Shown here: piece after piece, positions 1 through 8,588 of the stretch | Numbering within the stretch: position 1 is the first letter of the stretch | Layout of the letters: each line of letters begins with the position of its first letter | NCBI GenBank assembly: GCA_036275915.1 | Contig: DASUCV010000004.1 | Coordinates: 598,204 to 662,203, forward strand | Length of the DNA: 64,000 nt | Source: Candidatus Polarisedimenticolaceae bacterium | GTDB lineage: Bacteria > Acidobacteriota > Polarisedimenticolia > Polarisedimenticolales > DASRJG01 | Reading direction: 5' to 3' | Notes under the pieces: model-generated | Seen by the model: the letters and a program-made list of their open reading frames with translations, nothing else | Told to the model about the DNA's origin: nothing | Database searches by the model: none | Translations under genes and position numbers: made by a program

Positions 1-2979
1 TCGACGAGCGCGACGCTCGGCGGCCACGTGCGCTCGGCGGACGGCAAGCCGGTCGGCGGTGCCCTCGTCCAGGCGCGATCCGCGGATTCGGGCGCCGTCC
101 GAACCTCTTCGACCGATACGGGCGGCCGCTACCGGTTCGACGCCCTCCAGCCGGGAACCTACGCGCTCGTGGCGCGCAGCCCCGAAGGCGTGCTCTCCGA
201 CACGAAGACGATCGTGCTGCGGCTCCAGCAGATCGGCGAGGTCGACCTCGCGATCGGCAAGGGGCTCGAGGAGCAGGTCACCGTCAGCGCCGAGGCGCCG
301 ATTCTCGAATCGAAGAGGACCGGGGGCGAGCTGCGCGTCCTCGGAACGCAGGCCGAGAATCTTCCCGTGGCACAGCGCAACGCGACCGATCTCGCCCTTC
401 TCGACTCCTCGGTGAGGCGCGCCGCGCCGTCGAGCTACTACGGCGAGAGGGCCGCGCCGTTCGTCATCAACGGCCAGACGGGTCGGTCGAACAGCTACCT
501 CGTCGACGGCCTCGACAACAACGACCAGGCGAGCGGCACGTCGCTCAACGCCGAGTTCTCGAGCCTTGTCATCAGCGAGTTCCTTCTCCTGACGCACCAG
601 TTCGCGCCGGAGTTCGGGCGTGCCTCCGGCGGCGTGATGAACATCATCACGGAGCGCGGGACGAACGAGGAGAGCGCGCTCGGCTTCCTCCAGGGCGCCC
701 CCGAGATGTTCGCCGCGTCGGGCGATCTCGTCGATTCGCTCCCGGCGACGCCGGGCGTCTCCGAGGCGTCGTCGTCGTGGTCGTCGGGCCTCCGTTGGGG
801 CGGCCCGATCAAGAAGGACAAGGCGTTCTGGTTCGCGGCGTTCGAGCACCAGCAGCAGGACGAGGTCATCCCCTACACCGGGTTCACGCACGACCGCACG
901 GTCGGCGGCCGCTACGACGCCCCGAATCGCGACGACAACGCGTTCCTGCGCACCGACTTCAACCTCGACCCGAACGACACGCTCATGGTCCGTCTGTCGA
1001 TCGACGATCGCGACACGCAGGGGATCAACGTCGGCGGGATCGCGACGCCGCAGTGGGGGTTCTCGATGGCCGAGCGCGACGTCCAGCTCGGCGCGACCTT
1101 GACGTCGGTCATCTCCCCCAAGCTCATCAGCGAGCTTCGCGTCCTCCTCGGATCGTCGTCGCTCGACCAGCGCGCGAACTCGACCTCGACCGGCGTCGAG
1201 CACCCGTCGGCCCAGTTCGGCGGGAACAACCTGAGCCGGCAGCAGCGCGACGCCGCGACCTTCCAGCTCGTCCAGAACCTCACCTGGGTGACCGGCAACC
1301 ACACGACGAAGTTCGGCTACGACGTCACCCCGTCGCGCACGAAGGTCGCCGCCCAGTTCAATCCGAACGGGAACCTCACGTACGACACCGACGAGAAGTT
1401 CGACGGCGGCGATTGCTACCTCGGCGACCTCTCGAGCGGGATCGTCGTCAGCGACATCCCGTTCCGTTGCACCGGGGACACGGCTCAGACCTGCTACGTC
1501 GAGGACGACCAGTGCCCGGCGATGGGGAAGGGGCACTGCGCGCCGGACTACAACGTCCCGGTCCCCTGCCCCGGCATCCCGGGCGTCGACGACAACGGCG
1601 ACGGGCGCATCGACGAGCCCGCGAAGCCGTGGACCTACCCGAAGGTCTTCCAGCTCATCGAGGGCCAGCCCAAGGCGACGCTCAACAACACCGCGATCGC
1701 CCTCTTCGCGCAGGACTCCTGGCAGGCGACCTCCCGATGGCTCCTCGACTTCGGCCTGCGCTACGACCTCGACACCTTCACGCTCCCTGCCTCCGCGATC
1801 GTCAAGTCGACGGTGCCGAACGGCGGCGCCGGCCGCGACTACAACAACCTGGCGCCGCGCCTCGGGTTCACGTACACGGCGGGACGCGATCGCGAGTGGA
1901 TCTTCCGCGGCGGCGCCGGCGTCTTCTACAACAAGACGATCCTCGCGTTCCCGGCGGTCGCCGCCGTCACCTCGGGAACGAAGATCGGCCTCATGTTCCC
2001 GCAGGGGTTCGCGCTCGAGCTCACCGAGGACTTCATCGCGCGGAACGGGATCGACGCCATCAGGCCGGTCCTCTTCTTTCCCGACTTCCTCACCCTGCGG
2101 TTCTCGACCGGCACGCGCCTCGACTCGACGCAGGCCAACCTCTTCAACTTCGGCGTCGAGCGGCTCATCGGGCGCGAGGGAAGCTTCTCGGCCAACGTCA
2201 CGCGCTCGCTCACCTATCACGTTCCGCTCATGAGGGACCTGAACCCGGTGATCGGGACCGACCTCCAGGGGATCCCGATCCACGCGTACGACACCGTCAA
2301 CGTCGGCTCGATCGCCGCGGTCACGACCGAAGGGCGCGCGTGGTACACGGGGCTCGACCTCGCGTGGAGATGGCAGAGCGGCTGGGGCTGGTATTCGCTC
2401 TCCTACACGCTGTCGAAGTCGGAGGACATGGGACCCGACCCGCTCAAGGGCGGGATCTACCTGCCGCCGAACTCGTTCGATCTCTCGACCGAGCGCGGCC
2501 TCTCCGACAACGATAGGCGGCACCGGTTCGTCGCCTCGGGCGACATCGCGCTCGGTTTCGGGAGGATGCACCTGTCCGGCGTCTACGAGTACGCGACGCA
2601 CCTGCCGTTCAACGTGACGACCGGCGCCGACGACAACGTCGACGGCATCACGAGCGACCGGCCGCCGGGGGTCGGGCGGAACACGGGGCCGGAGACGTCG
2701 CTCGCGGCGATCAACGCCTACCGCGAGGCGCACGGCCTGACCGACGTGACGTCGCTCTCGGCCCCGTACCTCTCGCAGCTCGACCTGCGCCTCTACCACA
2801 TCTTCCCGTTTGCGAGCACGAAGGGGACGGGGCAGGCTTACCTGCAGGTATACAACGTGTTCAACCGGTTCAACGGCGGCCTCGTCGAGGGCCGCGTGCT
2901 CGCCACGAACTTCGGGCAGCCGATCAGCAACGCGGGCCCGCCGCGGACGTTCGAGCTGGGCCTGAAGATGGGGTTCTGA
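1..2979 (+). CDS. TonB-dependent receptor with carboxypeptidase-regulatory N-domain (5' end missing)
   Basis: The reading frame is open from the first base (STSATLGGHVRSADG), so the true start and signal peptide lie left of the window; the GTG at 28 is internal. Residues 1-90 form a carboxypeptidase-regulatory-like beta sandwich (GRYRFDALQPGTYAL). A plug-like region follows, with YLVDGLDNND, then a long outer-membrane beta-barrel ending in a terminal Phe (LGLKMGF), the usual barrel signature. Such receptors import large or chelated substrates across the outer membrane using TonB energy; the substrate is unknown. An unusual insertion coded at about 1408-1620 carries eight Cys residues and a calcium-loop-like DDNGDGRID. 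The next gene starts two bases after the stop. Confidence 0.9.
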   Translation, partial: STSATLGGHVRSADGKPVGGALVQARSADSGAVRTSSTDTGGRYRFDALQPGTYALVARSPEGVLSDTKTIVLRLQQIGEVDLAIGKGLEEQVTVSAEAPILESKRTGGELRVLGTQAENLPVAQRNATDLALLDSSVRRAAPSSYYGERAAPFVINGQTGRSNSYLVDGLDNNDQASGTSLNAEFSSLVISEFLLLTHQFAPEFGRASGGVMNIITERGTNEESALGFLQGAPEMFAASGDLVDSLPATPGVSEASSSWSSGLRWGGPIKKDKAFWFAAFEHQQQDEVIPYTGFTHDRTVGGRYDAPNRDDNAFLRTDFNLDPNDTLMVRLSIDDRDTQGINVGGIATPQWGFSMAERDVQLGATLTSVISPKLISELRVLLGSSSLDQRANSTSTGVEHPSAQFGGNNLSRQQRDAATFQLVQNLTWVTGNHTTKFGYDVTPSRTKVAAQFNPNGNLTYDTDEKFDGGDCYLGDLSSGIVVSDIPFRCTGDTAQTCYVEDDQCPAMGKGHCAPDYNVPVPCPGIPGVDDNGDGRIDEPAKPWTYPKVFQLIEGQPKATLNNTAIALFAQDSWQATSRWLLDFGLRYDLDTFTLPASAIVKSTVPNGGAGRDYNNLAPRLGFTYTAGRDREWIFRGGAGVFYNKTILAFPAVAAVTSGTKIGLMFPQGFALELTEDFIARNGIDAIRPVLFFPDFLTLRFSTGTRLDSTQANLFNFGVERLIGREGSFSANVTRSLTYHVPLMRDLNPVIGTDLQGIPIHAYDTVNVGSIAAVTTEGRAWYTGLDLAWRWQSGWGWYSLSYTLSKSEDMGPDPLKGGIYLPPNSFDLSTERGLSDNDRRHRFVASGDIALGFGRMHLSGVYEYATHLPFNVTTGADDNVDGITSDRPPGVGRNTGPETSLAAINAYREAHGLTDVTSLSAPYLSQLDLRLYHIFPFASTKGTGQAYLQVYNVFNRFNGGLVEGRVLATNFGQPISNAGPPRTFELGLKMGF

Positions 2980-2981
2980 CG

Positions 2982-3773
2982 ATGATCGCCCTCGCCGCCC
3001 TCCTTCTCGCCTCGCCGTACACGGAGGTCGTCGCCGCCGAGCGCGCGTTCGCGGCCGCGTCGATCAAGGACGGGTTCCACGCGGCCTTCGCGGCCGCGTT
3101 CGCGCCTGACGGGGTCGTCTTCGACCCGACGCCGACGAATGCGATCGCCAAGCACGGGGGAAAGCCGCGGGCCGACGTCGTGCTCTCGTGGGCGCCGGCG
3201 TGGGCGGCGGTCTCCCCCGCCGGCGATCTCGGCTTCACGAGCGGGCCGTGGGAGTACCGCCCGGCCGGAGACAAGCCTCCGGCGACCGGGTGGTTCTTCA
3301 CCGCGTGGCGGAAAGAGGCCGACGGCACGTGGAAGGTCGAGGCCGACCTCGGCATCCACGCCGAGCTGACCTACGCCGCGCCGGGCGAAGTCGTGGACGC
3401 GCTCGCGGCGGCGGCCCCCGCGAAGGCGACGCCGTCGTCGGCCGCGCAGGCACGCCTCGCGGTCCTCCACGCGGAGCAGCTCCTCGCGCGCGCGGGGGCG
3501 TCGGGCCTCGGCCAGGCGATCGCGGCGGTCGCGCATTCTGCGATCCGCGTCTACCGCGACGGCGGGCCTCCCGGAAGCGCAGCGCTCCTCGTGGCCGACA
3601 CGCGTGAGCCCCGCTGCGAGGCGGCGCGCGTGACCGCCTCGGCCTCGGGCGATCTCGCGTACGCGTACGGAACGTGCGACGACTCGAAAAAGGACAAGAA
3701 ATACGGTTATGTCCGCGTGTGGCGTCGCAATGCGGATGGGACTTGGCGCGTTTTCGTCGACGTGACGCCGTAG
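2982..3773 (+). CDS. Exported protein with two NTF2-like (DUF4440/SnoaL) halves
   Basis: 263 aa, ATG two bases after the receptor stop, so probably cotranscribed. The N-terminus (MIALAALLLASPYTE) looks like a short export signal. Residues 17-130 resemble the DUF4440/SnoaL fold. The second half seems to repeat it in degenerate form: the first half closes with AWRKEADGTWKVEADLG and the protein closes with VWRRNADGTWRVFVDVTP. Members of this fold are used both as small enzymes and as scaffolds, so no reaction can be given. The link with the receptor is positional only. Confidence 0.72.
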   Translation: MIALAALLLASPYTEVVAAERAFAAASIKDGFHAAFAAAFAPDGVVFDPTPTNAIAKHGGKPRADVVLSWAPAWAAVSPAGDLGFTSGPWEYRPAGDKPPATGWFFTAWRKEADGTWKVEADLGIHAELTYAAPGEVVDALAAAAPAKATPSSAAQARLAVLHAEQLLARAGASGLGQAIAAVAHSAIRVYRDGGPPGSAALLVADTREPRCEAARVTASASGDLAYAYGTCDDSKKDKKYGYVRVWRRNADGTWRVFVDVTP

Positions 3774-3781
3774 CCGTACGC

Positions 3782-3787
3782 TAAGAT
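3782..3787 (+). promoter_or_regulatory. Candidate -10 box upstream of the nuo operon
   Basis: TAAGAT lies in the 42-base gap before nuoA. No convincing -35 hexamer stands at the usual distance. A strong ribosome-binding site, GGGGAGG, follows at 3804-3810 and decides the TTG start at 3816. The same GCTAAGATC string recurs before the gene at 41614. Confidence 0.25.
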
Positions 3788-3815
3788 CCTGCCCTTTGCG
3801 TTTGGGGAGGATTCC

Positions 3816-4187
3816 TTGGCGTCGCCGGCTCCGTACATCGGTCTCGCGGCCCACCTCCTCGTTTGCCTCACCCTCGGCATCGCGCTCATCGTCGCGGGGA
3901 AGCTCTTCCGCCACCGCGTCGCGATCAGCCGCCCGGCGAAGCACGCGACCTACGAATGCGGCGAGGAGCCGATCGGCCCCGCGTGGCGTAGCCAGCCGGT
4001 GGGCTTCTACCTCGTCGCCCTGATCTTCATCCTCTTCGACGCCGAGGCGGCGTTCCTCTTCCCGTGGGTCCTCGCCCTGCGGAAGACCGGTCCGGCGGCG
4101 TTCTGGGGGATGGTCGTCTTCCTCGCGGTCCTCTTCGTCGGTTGGCTCTACGCCTGGCGCAAGGGCGATCTGCACTGGGCGCGGTGA
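3816..4187 (+). CDS. nuoA: NADH-quinone oxidoreductase subunit A
   Basis: 123 aa with three membrane helices, membrane arm of respiratory complex I. The hallmark [11 protein letters not shown] loop and the [11 protein letters not shown] segment are both present. The start is TTG at 3816, chosen because GGGGAGG lies five bases before it. First gene of an eleven-gene operon; the stop TGA shares its last base with the ATG of nuoB. Confidence 0.96.
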   Translation: MASPAPYIGLAAHLLVCLTLGIALIVAGKLFRHRVAISRPAKHATYECGEEPIGPAWRSQPVGFYLVALIFILFDAEAAFLFPWVLALRKTGPAAFWGMVVFLAVLFVGWLYAWRKGDLHWAR

Positions 4188-4720
4188 TGGGCGAAGAACG
4201 CCTCCCCGTGGTCGGTCAATCGCGAACGATCGACGACATCGCCGAAGAGGTCGTCCGCTTCCCCGGCGGCGGCTTGGCGCTCCTCCGGTCCGACGCGCTC
4301 TTCCACTGGGCGCAGAAGTCGAGCCTGTGGCCGCTCACCTTCGGCCTCGCGTGCTGCGCGATCGAGTTCATGGCGACGTTCGCGGGCCGCTTCGACGCCG
4401 ACCGGTTCGGGGTCATCCTGCGGCCGACGCCGCGCCAGGCCGACGTCCTGGTCATCGCCGGGACGGTGACGATCAAGATGGCGCCGCGCATCCGGACCCT
4501 GTACGACCAGATGGCACACCCGAAGTGGGTCATCTCGATGGGGAGCTGCGCGAACTCGGGCGACCACTACCGCAACGTCTATTCGGTCGTTCCGGGGGTC
4601 GATCACGTCATCCCGGTCGACGTCTACGTCGCCGGCTGCCCGCCGACCCCCGAGGCGTTCCTTGACGGCGTCTTCGCGCTGCAGAAGAAGATCATGGAGG
4701 GCGGCCGTGCCGGCGCCTGA
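4187..4720 (+). CDS. nuoB: NADH-quinone oxidoreductase subunit B (cluster N2)
   Basis: 177 aa, peripheral-arm subunit that binds the terminal iron-sulfur cluster N2 donating electrons to quinone. All four ligands are visible: the tandem C56-C57 in [10 protein letters not shown]121 in [12 protein letters not shown] and C151 in [14 protein letters not shown] at 4187 overlaps the nuoA stop by one base; longer in-frame openings into nuoA are not needed. Its 3' end overlaps nuoC by 14 bases, implying translational coupling. Confidence 0.97.
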   Translation: MGEERLPVVGQSRTIDDIAEEVVRFPGGGLALLRSDALFHWAQKSSLWPLTFGLACCAIEFMATFAGRFDADRFGVILRPTPRQADVLVIAGTVTIKMAPRIRTLYDQMAHPKWVISMGSCANSGDHYRNVYSVVPGVDHVIPVDVYVAGCPPTPEAFLDGVFALQKKIMEGGRAGA

Positions 4721-5144
4721 GGTCCTGGCCGCTCTCGCCGCGCGCTTCGGGGCGACCGCCGATCCGATGGGGGCCTCCGTCCCCGCGGCGTCGCTCCTGG
4801 AGACGCTCCGCACGCTCCGGGACACGCACGGCTACCGCTACTACGTCGTCGGGAGCGCCATCGAGCGCGAGGCCGGGTTCGAGATCGTCCACGCGGTGCG
4901 CCGCCTCGAGCCGCTGGACACGATCTTCGTGCGCTCGACGGTGCCGAAAGATGCCCCCGCGATCGACTCGGCGGCGTTCGTCTACGCCGGCGCCGAGTGG
5001 CACGAGCGCGAGATCTTCGACCTCTTCGGGGTCGGCTTCCGCGCGCATCCCGATCTCCGCAGGATCCTCATGCCCGACGATTACGAGGGGCATCCGCTCC
5101 GGAAGGACTTCCCGATGGAGACGCCGTGGGGGTACCGGAAGTGA
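4707..5144 (+). CDS. nuoC: NADH-quinone oxidoreductase subunit C
   Basis: 145 aa, the 30-kDa-type peripheral subunit that packs against NuoD. Signature residues are [15 protein letters not shown] and [17 protein letters not shown] near the end. GTG at 4707 is preferred because GGAGG lies just before it at 4696-4700; an earlier in-frame start would extend further into nuoB. It ends in a GTGA overlap with nuoD. Length is at the short end for the family; NuoC and NuoD are separate here, not fused. Confidence 0.94.
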   Translation: MPAPEVLAALAARFGATADPMGASVPAASLLETLRTLRDTHGYRYYVVGSAIEREAGFEIVHAVRRLEPLDTIFVRSTVPKDAPAIDSAAFVYAGAEWHEREIFDLFGVGFRAHPDLRRILMPDDYEGHPLRKDFPMETPWGYRK

Positions 5145-6292
5145 GCGAGGCACAGGTCGAGATCGTCGAGCGGGAGTTCGGCGAGCTGGCGCTCAACATG
5201 GGCCCGCAGCACCCGTCGACGCACGGGGTGCTGCGTCTCGTCCTCCATCTCTCCGGTGAGACGGTCTTGAAGGCGCAGCCGGTCATCGGCTACCTCCACC
5301 GCGGCGTCGAGAAGCTCTCGGAGCATCTGGCGTACGACCAGTTGGCACCGGTCTACGAGCGCGACGACTACCTCTCGCCGACGGCGAACTCGAACGCGTA
5401 CGTGCTCGCGGTCGAGAAGCTCGGAACGATCGAGGTGCCGCGGCGCGCGCGGTGGCTCCGGGCGCTCGCGTGCGAATGGCAGCGGGTCGCGAGCCACCTC
5501 GTGTGGCTCGGCACGCTGGGGCTCGACCTCGGCGGCGCGCTCGGCGGCGGCACGACCCTCTACATGTACTGCTTCCGGGAGCGGGAGAAGATCCTCGACT
5601 GGCTCGAGGCGCTCACCGGCACCCGGTTCCACACGAACTTCAACATCGCGGGGGGCGTCCGCTACGACGTCGACGCCGAGACGATCGCGCGCTCCTCCGC
5701 CCTCGCGGACGGCATCGCGGCGGCGCTCCCGGAGCTCTGGGCGATGTCCGGCGGCAACCCGATCTTCCAAGAGCGGACGCGCGCGGTCGGGACGATCACG
5801 CGCGACCTCGCCCTCGGCGTCGGCGTCACCGGCCCGACGCTCCGAGCCTCGGGGATCGCGTTCGACGTCCGGACCGCCACGCCGTACGACGCCTACGGCG
5901 AGCTCCCCGTCGTCCCGGTGACGCGCACCGCCGGCGACGCCGAGGCGCGCTTCCAGGTTCGCTTCGACGAGATCCAGGCTTCGCTCGCGCTCGTGAAGCA
6001 CATCGCGGAAGGCCTGCCCGCAGGACCGGTCTTCTCGCGGAAACCGATCAAGAACCCGAAGGCGACGAAGGTCCCGAAGGGCGAGGCGTACGCCGCCGTC
6101 GAGTCGCCGCGCGGCGAGCTGGGATTCCACATCGTCTCGGACGGCACCGCGAAGCCGTACCGGCTCAAGATCAATGCGCCGTCGTTCAAGAACCTCCAGG
6201 TCGTCCCGCACATCCTCCCGGGCGGCCTGCTCGCCGACGTCGTCGCGACGCTCGGCTCCCTCGATCCGGTCCTGGGAGACGTCGACCGGTGA
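5141..6292 (+). CDS. nuoD: NADH-quinone oxidoreductase subunit D
   Basis: 383 aa, the 49-kDa-type subunit that forms the quinone-binding cavity with NuoB, descended from [NiFe]-hydrogenase large subunits. It has the family opening NMGPQHPSTHGVLR, the GYLHRGVEKLSE segment and the closing DPVLGDVDR. The hydrogenase cysteine pairs are absent, as expected for complex I. GTG at 5141 overlaps the nuoC stop (GTGA), and the 3' end overlaps nuoH in the same way. Confidence 0.97.
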   Translation: MSEAQVEIVEREFGELALNMGPQHPSTHGVLRLVLHLSGETVLKAQPVIGYLHRGVEKLSEHLAYDQLAPVYERDDYLSPTANSNAYVLAVEKLGTIEVPRRARWLRALACEWQRVASHLVWLGTLGLDLGGALGGGTTLYMYCFREREKILDWLEALTGTRFHTNFNIAGGVRYDVDAETIARSSALADGIAAALPELWAMSGGNPIFQERTRAVGTITRDLALGVGVTGPTLRASGIAFDVRTATPYDAYGELPVVPVTRTAGDAEARFQVRFDEIQASLALVKHIAEGLPAGPVFSRKPIKNPKATKVPKGEAYAAVESPRGELGFHIVSDGTAKPYRLKINAPSFKNLQVVPHILPGGLLADVVATLGSLDPVLGDVDR

Positions 6293-7266
6293 GCGCGCTC
6301 TTCACCGGCTGGATCGGAGCGTTCGCCCTCTCGGCGCTCACGCTCGGCGCGGCGATGACGTTCGTCGCCTACATGACGTGGATCGAGCGGAAGGTCGCGG
6401 CGCGGATGCAGAACCGCATCGGGCCGTACGAGGTCGGCGTCCCCCACGGTTGGCTCCAGCCGCTGGCCGACGTCGCGAAGCTCCTCGTCAAGGAGGACAT
6501 CACCCCGCGCGACGCCGACCGCGTCCTCTTCAACCTGGGCCCGGTCCTCGTCGTGGTGCCCGCGTTGATCGGGTTCGCCTTCATCCCGCTCGCGCGCGGG
6601 CTCGCGATCGCCGATCACGCCTACTCGTTCCTCTTCTTCATCGCCTTCGCGTCGCTCACCCTGCTCGGCATCTTCGCGGCCGGGTGGTCATCCAACAACA
6701 AGTACGCGCTGCTCTCCGCGCTCCGCATGGCGGCGATGGCGGTCTCGTACGAGATCCCGCTCATCCTCTCGCTCCTGATCCCGGTCGTCCTCGCCGGCTC
6801 GTTCCGCCTCACGGACCTGGTCGAGGCGCAGCGCGGCCTGTGGTTCATCGCGTATCCGCTCGTCGGCCAGCTCGGCTTCCTGATCTTCCTCCTCTGCGCG
6901 CTCGCCGAGGGGAACAAGTCGCCGCTCGACATCCTCGAAGCGGAGTCCGAGCTGATCGCGGCGTACAACGTGGAGTATTCCGGGATCAAGTTCGCCCTCT
7001 TCTACGCGGGCGAGTACGCGCACACGCTCGCGATCTCGGGCCTCGCGGCGACGGTCTTCCTGGGCGGTTACCTCGGGCCGTCGTTCCTGCCTGGGCCGGT
7101 CTGGCTGATCCTGAAGTGCCTCGCGCTCTTCCTCGTCATCCTCTGGATCCGCTGGAGCTTGATGCGCTTCCGGATCGATCAGGCGATCCGCCTCAACTGG
7201 ATGGTCCTCCTCCCCGCGTCGCTCGTGAACCTCATGATCGTCGCGTGGTGGGTGGCGGGCCGCTGA
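6289..7266 (+). CDS. nuoH: NADH-quinone oxidoreductase subunit H
   Basis: 325 aa polytopic membrane subunit that links the quinone site to the proton-pumping arm. MTWIERKVAARMQNRIGP is diagnostic, and the acidic loop ALAEGNKSPLDILEAESEL is intact. GTG at 6289 is in a GTGA overlap with nuoD and is preceded by GGGAG. nuoH directly follows nuoD; in classical fourteen-gene operons nuoE, nuoF and nuoG would sit at this junction. Confidence 0.97.
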   Translation: MSALFTGWIGAFALSALTLGAAMTFVAYMTWIERKVAARMQNRIGPYEVGVPHGWLQPLADVAKLLVKEDITPRDADRVLFNLGPVLVVVPALIGFAFIPLARGLAIADHAYSFLFFIAFASLTLLGIFAAGWSSNNKYALLSALRMAAMAVSYEIPLILSLLIPVVLAGSFRLTDLVEAQRGLWFIAYPLVGQLGFLIFLLCALAEGNKSPLDILEAESELIAAYNVEYSGIKFALFYAGEYAHTLAISGLAATVFLGGYLGPSFLPGPVWLILKCLALFLVILWIRWSLMRFRIDQAIRLNWMVLLPASLVNLMIVAWWVAGR

Positions 7267-7267
7267 G

Positions 7268-7819
7268 ATGGCGACCATCGGCACGATCGCCCTCGGCACG
7301 CTGCGCGCGATGGGATGGACGCTCCGGAACGTTTTCCGTCCGGCGACGACCGTCCCCTATCCCCGCCGCAAGCGCGCGATCCCGAAGACCTGGCGGGCCG
7401 GCAGCTTCGCGCTCACGTTCGATCCGGCGACCGGTGAGGAGAACTGCATCGGCTGCCGTCTCTGCGAGTACGCCTGCCCCTCCGAGATCATCGCGGTGAC
7501 CCTGAGGAAGGGAGAGGCGCGCAAGAACGGCATCGGCGCCACCTACTGCGACAAGTTCACGCTCGACTACCAGGCGTGCATGCAGTGCGAGCTGTGCATC
7601 CAGGTCTGCCCGACCGACGCGATCGTCATGACCCGCGCGCTCGCTCCGGCGGCCCTCACGCGCGACGCGCTCTTCCTGAGCAAGGAACGCCTCATGGAGA
7701 ACGGCCGCGCGCTCGTCGAGTCGCCGGATCTCACCTCCTTCGCGACGGGGACGCGCCTGCGCGAATGGACCGACGTGACGCGAGGGCTCCCCAAGCCCGA
7801 TCCGGATCCGGCCCCATGA
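7268..7819 (+). CDS. nuoI: NADH-quinone oxidoreductase subunit I (2x[4Fe-4S])
   Basis: 183 aa ferredoxin-like subunit carrying clusters N6a and N6b, the wire towards N2 in NuoB. Two complete CxxCxxCxxxCP motifs are present: C60/C63/C66/C70 and C104/C107/C110/C114. With no NuoEFG encoded nearby, these clusters would be the entry point for electrons from whatever donor docks here. ATG at 7268 lies one base after the nuoH stop. Confidence 0.96.
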   Translation: MATIGTIALGTLRAMGWTLRNVFRPATTVPYPRRKRAIPKTWRAGSFALTFDPATGEENCIGCRLCEYACPSEIIAVTLRKGEARKNGIGATYCDKFTLDYQACMQCELCIQVCPTDAIVMTRALAPAALTRDALFLSKERLMENGRALVESPDLTSFATGTRLREWTDVTRGLPKPDPDPAP

Positions 7820-8292
7820 GGGACGCCGCCTTCTGGGCGCTCGCCGTCCTCGTGCTCGCGGGCGCCGCCGTCGTCGTGTCGGCGCGTAGCCTGTTCCGCG
7901 CGGCGTTCGCGCTCGCGGCCACGCTCCTCGCGACGGCGGGGCTCTACGTCCTCCTCAGAGCGCCGCTCCTCGCGGCGATCCAGATCATCCTCTACACGGG
8001 CGGGATCCTCACGCTCACCGTCTTCGCGCTCGTCGTCGCCGGGGGCGAGTCCGGCCGACCGCGCTGGCGGCGCCCGTGGCCGGCGGCGGTCGCGGCGGTC
8101 GCGGTGTTCGCGGCGCTCGGACGCGTGGTCGCCGTGACGCCGACCCCTCCGCCCGGGCCGGGGCTCGAGAGCGGCGCCGAGATCGGCGCCTCGCTCTTCG
8201 GGGCCTACCTCGTTCCGTTCGAGCTGCTCTCGGTCCTCCTCCTCGGCGCGGTGTTCGGCGCGCTCCTCCTCGCGCGGAAGGACACCGCATGA
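7816..8292 (+). CDS. nuoJ: NADH-quinone oxidoreductase subunit J
   Basis: 158 aa membrane subunit with about five helices. The conserved AAIQIILYTGGILTLTVFAL stretch in the third helix corresponds to the segment that changes conformation during coupling. ATG at 7816 overlaps the nuoI stop (ATGA) and the 3' end overlaps nuoK (ATGA). Confidence 0.93.
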   Translation: MRDAAFWALAVLVLAGAAVVVSARSLFRAAFALAATLLATAGLYVLLRAPLLAAIQIILYTGGILTLTVFALVVAGGESGRPRWRRPWPAAVAAVAVFAALGRVVAVTPTPPPGPGLESGAEIGASLFGAYLVPFELLSVLLLGAVFGALLLARKDTA

Positions 8293-8588
8293 CGCTCGCG
8301 AACCTGCTGCTCGTCGCCGCCGCGCTCTTCGCGATCGGCCTCTTCGGCCTGCTCGCGCGGCGTCACGCGATCGGCGTCCTGCTGTCGATCGAGATCATGT
8401 TCAACGCGGTCAACCTCGCCATCGTCGCGATCGCGTGGTCGCGCGGCCTCCTCGAGGGGGTCGTGCTCGTCCTCTTCGGGATCGCGATCACCGTCGCCGA
8501 GGCCGCCGTGGGGCTCGCGCTCGTGCTCCTCGCGACCCGGGTGCGACGCACCGCCGTCCTGGACGATCTTTCGGATCTTTCGGGATGA
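8289..8588 (+). CDS. nuoK: NADH-quinone oxidoreductase subunit K
   Basis: 99 aa, three membrane helices, the usual size for NuoK. The two buried glutamates of the proton channel are present in LLSIEIMFNAVNL and in ITVAEAAVGLALV. ATG at 8289 is in an ATGA overlap with nuoJ; its own stop overlaps the nuoL start in the same way. Confidence 0.95.
   Translation: MTLANLLLVAAALFAIGLFGLLARRHAIGVLLSIEIMFNAVNLAIVAIAWSRGLLEGVVLVLFGIAITVAEAAVGLALVLLATRVRRTAVLDDLSDLSG

Noticed and set aside
777..2516. Long Arg/Pro-rich open frame on the plus strand inside the receptor gene
   Set aside because: It is a frame shadow of a high-GC gene: composition is dominated by Arg, Pro and Gly, no domain is visible, and the overlapping frame is a clear TonB receptor.
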